NCBI GenBank assembly: GCA_015146655.1
Contig: VKHL01000054.1
Location: 1 to 64,000, forward strand
Direction: 5' to 3'
DNA from: Ochromonas danica
Lineage: Eukaryota; Sar; Chrysophyceae; Chromulinales; Chromulinaceae
Length of the DNA stretch: 64,000 bases
Part shown: positions 57,741 through 64,000 of the stretch, piece by piece
Layout: each line of letters begins with the position of its first letter
Numbering within the stretch: the first letter of the stretch is position 1
The notes under the pieces: generated by a model
What the model was told of the DNA's origin: nothing
The model's input: only the letters and a program-made list of their open reading frames with translations
Database searches by the model: none
Program-made: the position numbers and the translations under genes

Positions 57741-57823
57741 GATTTATCAGTTATTATCATATATTTAGTTCTTGTCAATTACTAGTATAGCTTTAGTTGT
57801 CATTGTTCCCACAACATCTCCTG

Positions 57824-57857
57824 TTCCATGGTATTCCATGGTATTCCATGTCATTCC
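57824..57857. promoter_or_regulatory. Tandem 10-bp repeat TTCCATGGTA in MGAT1/HDAC divergent promoter
   Basis: Three units at 57824, 57834 and 57844 (the third reads TTCCATGTCA) plus a partial TTCC. The region between the start codons is 149 bp. It is the same CCATGG-centred theme seen upstream of other genes. An ATG at 57848, inside the repeat, is in frame with the downstream gene. Confidence 0.5.
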
Positions 57858-57889
57858 AGCCAGTTTTCGCACAGACTTGGCAAATATCC

Positions 57890-59116
57890 ATGATGACGTC
57901 TCAAACAGGATTTGTATTTGAAGAAGCCTGCATGTGGCATGAACCTGGTAATCTTCCAGGAACTGAATGGGTAGAACCAGTAGAGCATTGGGAGAATGTT
58001 GCCACCAAGAGAAGACTATACAATCTGCTCTCCAAGTCAGGGGTACTCGAACAATTAGTTCGCATCAAGTCCAGAGCTGCTACTCGTGAAGAAATCCTCA
58101 AAGTACACGATGAATCTTATTTGGAGAAGATTGTGGAGTTAAGTCGTGGTCGTGGAGGTGATGGAGGAGAATTGGCCACCTTTGGTCATGGCGGTTATGA
58201 GATTGCTGCTTTGAGTGCTGGAGGTGTGCTTAGTGCCGTAGATGCTGTGACTCAAGGAACTGTTCGTAATGCCTATTGTCTCGTTCGACCCCCTGGTCAT
58301 CATGCTGAACCGGACAAGGGCATGGGCTTCTGTATCTTCAATAACATTGCCATTGCTGCACATTACGCCCGTTCTTTGAAGAGTCATGATGGAAAGCCTA
58401 TTCAAAAGATTGCCATTGTGGATTATGATGTTCATCATGGCAATGGGACGGAGAAGATCTTCTGGAATGATCCAGACTGTTTGTTCATTTCCTTGCATCA
58501 AGACAACAATTATCCCGCGGGAGGAGGAGCCGCCACTGAGATTGGGGGCGAGACAGCAAAGGGAAGTAACATCAACATTCCCTTGCCTGCTGGAAGTGGC
58601 ACGGCAGCCTATCGCCTAGCCTTTGAGAAGATCGTCTTGCCTTCCTTAGATCTATTTAAGCCTGACTTCATCTTTGTCAGCTCGGGGTTCGATGCTTCCT
58701 ATGCAGATCCATTGGCACGAATGATGCTTTCTAGTGAGTGCTATGGTGATTTTGCACGATGGCTCAAAGCCGCTGCTGAGCGCTGGTGTGATGGTCGTCT
58801 AATATTTGCCCATGAAGGAGGATACAGCAAGGACTATGTCCCTTTCTGTGGTTTGGCAGTTATTGAAGCTATTAGTGGGATCTCAAGCGCTGTGTTTGAC
58901 CATAACCTTCCTGAGATCAATGGGTGGAATCATCAGGGATTGTTACCCCATCAGCTTTTAGCCATTCATCAAGTGTGCAAGATTCACAGTTTGCCAACGT
59001 CAGACTTCTCTTTGTCGGAGGAAGAAGAGAGCATCCAGACACAGATGAACCAGCTGCTGAGCGGACTATCCAGTGAACGTAGAACCCTTTTATTGAACAA
59101 CCTATTGTTGCACTAG
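57890..59116 (+). CDS. Histone deacetylase superfamily protein (class II-like)
   Basis: A zinc amidohydrolase. Single exon; 408 residues from ATG 57890, or 14 more from the in-frame ATG at 57848. The core has LVRPPGHHAEPDKGMGFCIF with the His pair, IVDYDVHHGNGTE (metal Asp and His), DCLFISLHQDNNYPAGGG, VSSGFDASYADPLARM (second metal Asp) and HEGGYSKDYV. The zinc ligands and the two active-site His residues therefore appear present. The SGFDAS..DPLARM form resembles plant HDA8/HDA14 and bacterial deacetylases more than animal class I enzymes. Substrate could be tubulin, polyamine or another non-histone target; location is not evident, as no signal is seen. Confidence 0.88.
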   Translation: MMTSQTGFVFEEACMWHEPGNLPGTEWVEPVEHWENVATKRRLYNLLSKSGVLEQLVRIKSRAATREEILKVHDESYLEKIVELSRGRGGDGGELATFGHGGYEIAALSAGGVLSAVDAVTQGTVRNAYCLVRPPGHHAEPDKGMGFCIFNNIAIAAHYARSLKSHDGKPIQKIAIVDYDVHHGNGTEKIFWNDPDCLFISLHQDNNYPAGGGAATEIGGETAKGSNINIPLPAGSGTAAYRLAFEKIVLPSLDLFKPDFIFVSSGFDASYADPLARMMLSSECYGDFARWLKAAAERWCDGRLIFAHEGGYSKDYVPFCGLAVIEAISGISSAVFDHNLPEINGWNHQGLLPHQLLAIHQVCKIHSLPTSDFSLSEEEESIQTQMNQLLSGLSSERRTLLLNNLLLH

Positions 59117-59197
59117 GTCTAACACTTCTGTGAATGATACATGTTAATATGTTATCTAATATCTCCATGTCTATTGTCTCCACCGTCACAACTTTGT

Positions 59198-60160
59198 CTA
59201 CAGTTTGGGATAAAGCGTTCGAGCTTCGACTTTGAAAGCTGAGTATACTTTAGGGAATGCCATAAGATCTACACTATCCGATGTTAGCCATGCTCTTCCT
59301 AAACGAAGGAATAGGATGGTATACATTTTGTGGATGATCTCCACCACTTGCTCGACAGTTTTGGCATCGAAAGGTTTGCCATCTGAAGGCATTCCACTAT
59401 CTTCCAGAAGAATCTTATCCAACTCTCGAATCATTAGAACGTGGAAGCGACGCTCCTGTAATAGCTCTAGAACAAAAGCTGTGACATTAATACCTGTCGC
59501 AGCAAAAGGGAAATAAGTGGCATCAGCCTGTGACTCTTGCAGCAATTGTCTGGCAAGTTGTGGGGAGGATTGGCTAAAGTAGACCAATTGAATCAATCCT
59601 AGCAATCCCATTCCACGGAAATCAGTTGCTGGATCTTTCCCTTGGAAGCCTAACTTGCCCCAATCTTCAGTGATTCTTCCTCCAACTCTCGTCACTCCAG
59701 GCAACAGATTCCGCCACAAACTTTCCAGCAAATCAACATGTTCTGCAACACTATCAGAGAATACTACACTCTTTAACTCCATGATACGTTCAATTGCAGC
59801 ATTGATAAGGTTAAGATGGCGTAGACAATTCTTTAAATTAGCAGTGAGAAGAGAATTCTCCCTGGAAAGATGCTTTCTCTCCAAAATGAGACGAGAACAA
59901 TCTTGTATAGGAAAGATATGACCACTAAAAACAATATCAGTAACTTCTCTTAATTGTTTAGAAAAGGATAAAGATGTAGCAAAATGAATGGTCATGTCAG
60001 CAGAATGCATTTGTTGTCCATGACGACATATTCGTTCAATCTCACATTGTCTTGTAAATAGATGAAGAATTGACTTCCATAGAAAGCGAAATGACTCATA
60101 AAAAAGATCAGATATTCCATTTAGTATAGATATACCATATTCTTCAAACTTTTCAAACAT
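59198..60160 (-). CDS. ELMO-domain protein (ELMOD type)
   Basis: A single exon, 320 residues. The N-terminal 120 residues are helical. The ELMO domain spans about 140-305: VDLLESLWRNLLPG, EDWGKLGFQGKDPATDFRGM and GLLGLIQLVYFSQ. W..LGFQG.DP.TDFRGMG is the diagnostic block of ELMOD proteins, some of which act as GTPase-activating proteins for ARL/ARF GTPases; the Arg in DFRG is part of the proposed GAP site. It is head-to-head with TBC1D23, another membrane-traffic gene, and its 3' end is 81 bp from that of the deacetylase gene. Confidence 0.88.
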   Translation of the reverse strand: MFEKFEEYGISILNGISDLFYESFRFLWKSILHLFTRQCEIERICRHGQQMHSADMTIHFATSLSFSKQLREVTDIVFSGHIFPIQDCSRLILERKHLSRENSLLTANLKNCLRHLNLINAAIERIMELKSVVFSDSVAEHVDLLESLWRNLLPGVTRVGGRITEDWGKLGFQGKDPATDFRGMGLLGLIQLVYFSQSSPQLARQLLQESQADATYFPFAATGINVTAFVLELLQERRFHVLMIRELDKILLEDSGMPSDGKPFDAKTVEQVVEIIHKMYTILFLRLGRAWLTSDSVDLMAFPKVYSAFKVEARTLYPKL

Positions 60161-60282
60161 TCTCTTTATGGATAATGAAGCTGCTGAAGATTTCCAATGG
60201 CTGCCAAATCTAGGAGACTAGCCTTTTGGGGTGAAGTTAAATCCTTTTAGGTACTTGGTCTGGGTATTTGAGGGGAAGTTAA

Positions 60283-60307
60283 AGCTGTGGGTAAGCCTCC
60301 CACAGCT
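60283..60307. promoter_or_regulatory. Perfect 9-bp inverted repeat in ELMOD/TBC1D23 promoter
   Basis: AGCTGTGGG (60283-60291) and CCCACAGCT (60299-60307) are exact reverse complements around a 7-nt spacer (TAAGCCT). It lies near the middle of the 275-bp gap between two divergent start codons and is a candidate transcription-factor site for both genes. Confidence 0.5.
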
Positions 60308-60435
60308 GAAATCCTTGACAAGAGGAAATCAGCAGGAAAGGTTTGATAACTTCTTTTCACCAGTGTGACATTATACTTTTTACTTTTTGTTATTTCTTCT
60401 CTCTTGGATTGAAAGAAAAAACAAGATAATAAGAA

Positions 60436-63400
60436 ATGGATGAGATTGATGATCTCTTTGCTGATCTCACTACTCCAATCAAACCATCAGGTCTGAGTGA
60501 GACTAATGCATCGATAACCAATCCTACAACAACAACTACTGCGACAACTACTGCGACAACTACCAGTGCTATCTCTATGAAGATTATGGAGGATGAACTC
60601 TTTGCACTGCTGGGTAGTCCGGACGATATGACTATTCCTAGTAATCCAATTTCCACCATTACCACTACCATGAAGCAACAGGAGGGTAGTAATGCTACTC
60701 CTATAGTGAGTGGTGGTATTGGTGGTGATAACACTACCTCTTCATCCAACTTCCAGGATACTTCTGACTTTTTGTCTTGGCTAGAGGAGAGTCCTTCGAA
60801 GGACAACAAAGTGGATGTTCCTCTTCCTACTACCACTGCCTCCTCCACTAGTGATGCTGTCCTCTCAGAGGGGTCTACTCATGCTACTGCTATTGGTAGT
60901 GATGATATGAGCATCTCTCGTGGACCAGATGCTAACACATTGAATAGCAGTAGTCCAATGTCACCCTCTAAAGAGGAGACAAAGTCATCACTGCTTTCCA
61001 CTGCTACTAACCCTGCACTTCCTCCTCCAAGTACTCCTCCTCCTACCAAACAAAGTGCAGGAATAGTGGAGAGTGGACAAAAGGATATTCTTTCTCCTAT
61101 CATTGCATCTCCTTCGAATGAAGCGAATAATAGTTTCTTCCAAGAAGTCTTTGGTAGTGAAGAGAAGAGCTCGCCGCGTTCACCCATGGTCCATCATTCC
61201 ACCTTATCCACGCAGTCTAACTTTGTGGAAAATGTTGAGAGTATTCTTGCTTCTCCTTTCCCTGATATTGGTCAACTACGAGGATTAATTGATGAAGCAG
61301 GTTATCTTCCAGCTCATTTGAGAGTACAAGTTCTTCTCTTATTACTTACAGGAAGTAGTCTACGTGATGAAGAAGCAACACATTTTACTGCTACTCAAAC
61401 AGAAGAACAACTTTATCAAGAGTTATCAGCTGATTGTGAGACTTTAGTGAAAGCAGAAGAAACAGTGTTAAGTGATCAGACGGCTGTCATCCAAGAGATG
61501 AAAGATATTATCATCTTATTCTGTCAGAGAAGGAACTTAGAATACAGGAATGATTATAGTCGAATCTTATTGGCTATTATTGGAGGTGCTAAATTTCGAG
61601 TTAAGAAAGGTTTAGCCTCTAGTTTGTTTTATTCATTAGCAACGAGTTTTATGCCTTTATTAGGTCTACAGGTAAGCTATTCCTGTTGTTGTTAATAGCT
61701 CTTCTATAGGATGGATCATTGATTGAGATTAAATGGATGTGATGATGTTTGTTGAATGTCATGTGTGTTTAGTACACTGCTCTTGAACTAGCACAAGAAG
61801 TGGTTCATCGTTGGCTGCGTTTGCTTCTTCTTTATCACTGTCCAGCCCTTGCTCAACATCTTGATCGTGTTCTACCAGGTTGGGAACAACCTGCCAAAGA
61901 AGCTTCTACAGCACAAGCTGCAAAATACAGTAAGCTGTTAGTTGGTGCGAATAATCTAGACTTGTTGGAGAAGGAATTGGGATTGGAGAGTTCATTTGAA
62001 TACGATCTCTCTCAGTCTGATAACAGTGGTCCTCTTAAGAAGGAGAGCGAAGACAGCAGACATTCTTCATCCAATAATACAGAAAAAGTTATTTCTTCTG
62101 CTCATCCGAAGGCAACAGAACGTAAAGGAGTGATTAGAACAAGTTGGATTATTAGCTTCTTTGCAGGCTGTCTCCCAGCTAGCGAGGCTTCCAAATTGTT
62201 AGATTGGGCAGTTTTCAATGGTGAACGCTTTGCTGGATTATACTTTATTGTCTCTTTATTAACACTTCATGCATCATCACTCATTCAGATGACTGCTACA
62301 GAGCTTGTACAGTGGTTTGATGATATCTTTGCGAATAAGAAGAATTGGTTCAAGACAGGACATGTAAAGCCTATTTGTGAAGCTGGATCAGCAGCAGCTG
62401 CTACTCACCCAGTGGAAGAAGTAGATTGTAGTCAATTGACATGGTCTACCTTCACTAAAGGATGGATACACGCTACAGCTGTGGTAACAGCAGGTACTCC
62501 TGAGGCATTCCGCGAAGCCTTATCAAGGACAGAAACGTGGGCTGTCTTCACAGCGGATAGGCAACGACAAGCTCTTTCTGCTCAACTTCTAGCCATGCAG
62601 CAAGAAGATGATGATGAAGGGGTAGAAGGCGATCATCATGGTGACTTTGAAGATGTTTTTGGTGGGAAAGATGGCAAAAAGAAGATAACCAAAGCACATG
62701 GAGATGAGATAGATGGTGCTGGTAATGAAGGTGATAACAAGACTGACTCTTCAGGTGGTGATGATGAGGAAGACGTTAGTCAAGGAAAGGGTGGTGTTGG
62801 TCATGTGGAGAGTCAGCAGCAACCGACTAGTCTTCTCAATACTGCTAGTCAATTGGTTAAAGCGATTGGTATGAAACTACAAGGCAAGTTTGATAATGCA
62901 GATAATTCAATCGTTAAGAATGAAGAGGACGAGTTTGTCTTTGCACAAGATTCGAAGAAAGGTCAAGAAACGATTTGTTTGTGGGCAGATCCACAAGAAG
63001 TTTTACCATGTATAACTTCCAATCAACGCCGTCAAATCCAGGCTGTTCCTTCTCTTCCTTTAGATGTACAAAGTGCATTTTGTGCAGCTGTACAAGATTC
63101 TGGACATGTATCTTCACAATCAGACAGTGATCGAGCAGGATGTTGTTTCTTCCTCAGTCGAGGTGTAATAGATGCACCTTTCTTCTTTGGTATTGATTGT
63201 CGATCAGAAGAAGAAAGACAACTTGGTCTATTTCCAAAGGCTTATGCTGTAGATCCAGATATTGTCACCGATGGAGAAGCTCTAAACAATCTTATGGCTA
63301 TGTTAGCTCCTTTAGCCTCAACCACTCACATCTGTCTCATAGGTAAGAGAGGCTCGTAACCTCCTTGTTTGTTGAGATTGAAGAAGATTCTTAACGTATT

Positions 63401-64000
63401 GATTGTATTTGGATGGAATGGTTAGGTGCGGGAGAGGAATACTATCGTTGGGAATTCTTACAAAAACGGCAAAAGAAGCGTTTTGGTCGTAAGAATAGTA
63501 TGAAAGATACTAAAGAGCTTCAAGCTCATGTGAAAGAGCGTAGCAATGGTATCAATGCTGTGGCATTGTATCTGATTAAGAAGTCCTTCTCTCGTGTCAG
63601 GTTAGTTCAAGATGATAACTATGATATGTAACTTTGTTTCCTTGTGCACCGTATGTATGCAGATGATAACTAACAGTGTGGTGGTGATATTATTGCGACA
63701 GTATTTTGGATGGAGGATTCATAGCAGCTGCAAGATGTTTAACAAAGTCTGACAGTAAGCTGTTATTAGAAAGTGCTTTGGTGGATATCCAACAACGATC
63801 TCAACTCTATTCCATGCTGGGCTTGCCTCTGCCAACTACCACTACTGCCACTCCAGCTGGACAGACCAGCGCCAATATCAAAAATGCTGTCTCCAATCTC
63901 TTTGCTACATGGACATCATCCAATGCGACAACGACCAACTCTACCCAACAACAAGTTCCATCGACTGCTCTAGCTAGTGGGGGGCCAAGTGTTCCTCCTA
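60436..64000 (+). CDS. TBC1D23: TBC1D23-like protein (TBC plus rhodanese), 3' end cut by window
   Basis: A trans-Golgi adaptor that captures endosome-derived vesicles. Exons 60436-61671, 61773-63342, 63426-63600 and 63702 onward; the last runs off the window. The first 270 residues are Ser/Thr-rich and disordered. The TBC domain follows (AGYLPAHLRVQVLLLLL, YQELSADCETLVKAEE, RNDYSRILLAIIGG, LDRVLPGWEQPAK). The second exon has an acidic, Gly-rich linker and then a rhodanese-like domain: GVIDAPFFFGIDCRSEEERQ, HICLIGAGEEYYRW, NAVALYLIKKSFSRVSILDG. The DGGFIAA string matches the family. As in relatives, the rhodanese domain lacks a CX5R active loop. A long linker makes it larger than the animal protein. 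Confidence 0.85.

Overview
This is a 64 kb piece of nuclear DNA from a protist. Its genes are split by short GT-AG introns (mostly about 55-120 nt, donors usually GTAAGT-like), TGA, TAG and TAA all act as stops, and genes sit on both strands with very short spacers. Three proteins (an Hsp70-like ATPase, a RAP-domain protein and cysteine synthase) begin with a signal peptide followed by a basic stretch. Two of them have an AF-type junction (HAF, DAF) like the ASAF motif of plastid presequences in algae with red-derived secondary plastids. Cilium genes (DNAAF3, RIB43A, an IQ-motif protein) point to a flagellated cell. Together with MGAT1, TRPC4AP, TBC1D23 and FAM135 homologues, this suggests a flagellated photosynthetic stramenopile (ochrophyte). 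That assignment is inference.

Layout. 0-12 kb: the edge of a HAD phosphatase gene, an amino-acid permease, a secreted PC-esterase-like protein, the dynein assembly factor DNAAF3 and a full FAM135 lipase. 12-24.6 kb: RIB43A head-to-head with a coiled-coil gene, importin-5, eIF3b, a second coiled-coil gene and RTF2. 24.8-35 kb: a plastid-type RAP/OPR-like protein, ALG9, CSN4, an AT-hook protein and COMMD7. 35-45.5 kb: NDUFV2, plastid-type cysteine synthase, a PX protein, an unusual 1.1 kb spacer (a perfect 55-bp inverted repeat, a G-quadruplex-type tract and a duplicated 37-bp segment), an IFI6/27-like membrane protein, an Hsp70 ATPase domain without a substrate-binding domain, and a small gene that reads as a selenoprotein through an in-frame TGA. 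45.5-64 kb: TRPC4AP, an unidentified secretory protein, an SBBP beta-propeller protein, a multi-IQ protein, MGAT1, a histone-deacetylase-family enzyme, an ELMO-domain protein and TBC1D23, cut by the window end.

The genes do not form one pathway; this is ordinary compact housekeeping chromosome. Recurrent themes are N-glycan synthesis (ALG9, MGAT1), nuclear transport, translation and protein turnover (importin-5, eIF3b, CSN4, TRPC4AP), membrane traffic (TBC1D23, COMMD7, ELMO, PX), cilia and plastid functions. Many neighbours are head-to-head with 150-500 bp between start codons, so bidirectional promoters are likely; a palindrome, ATTCCATGGAAT, recurs upstream of several of these genes. Exon joins were worked out by hand from splice signals, reading phase and remembered family sequences, without alignment or RNA data. 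I recognised no retroelement, virus-like element, CRISPR array, rRNA or tRNA.
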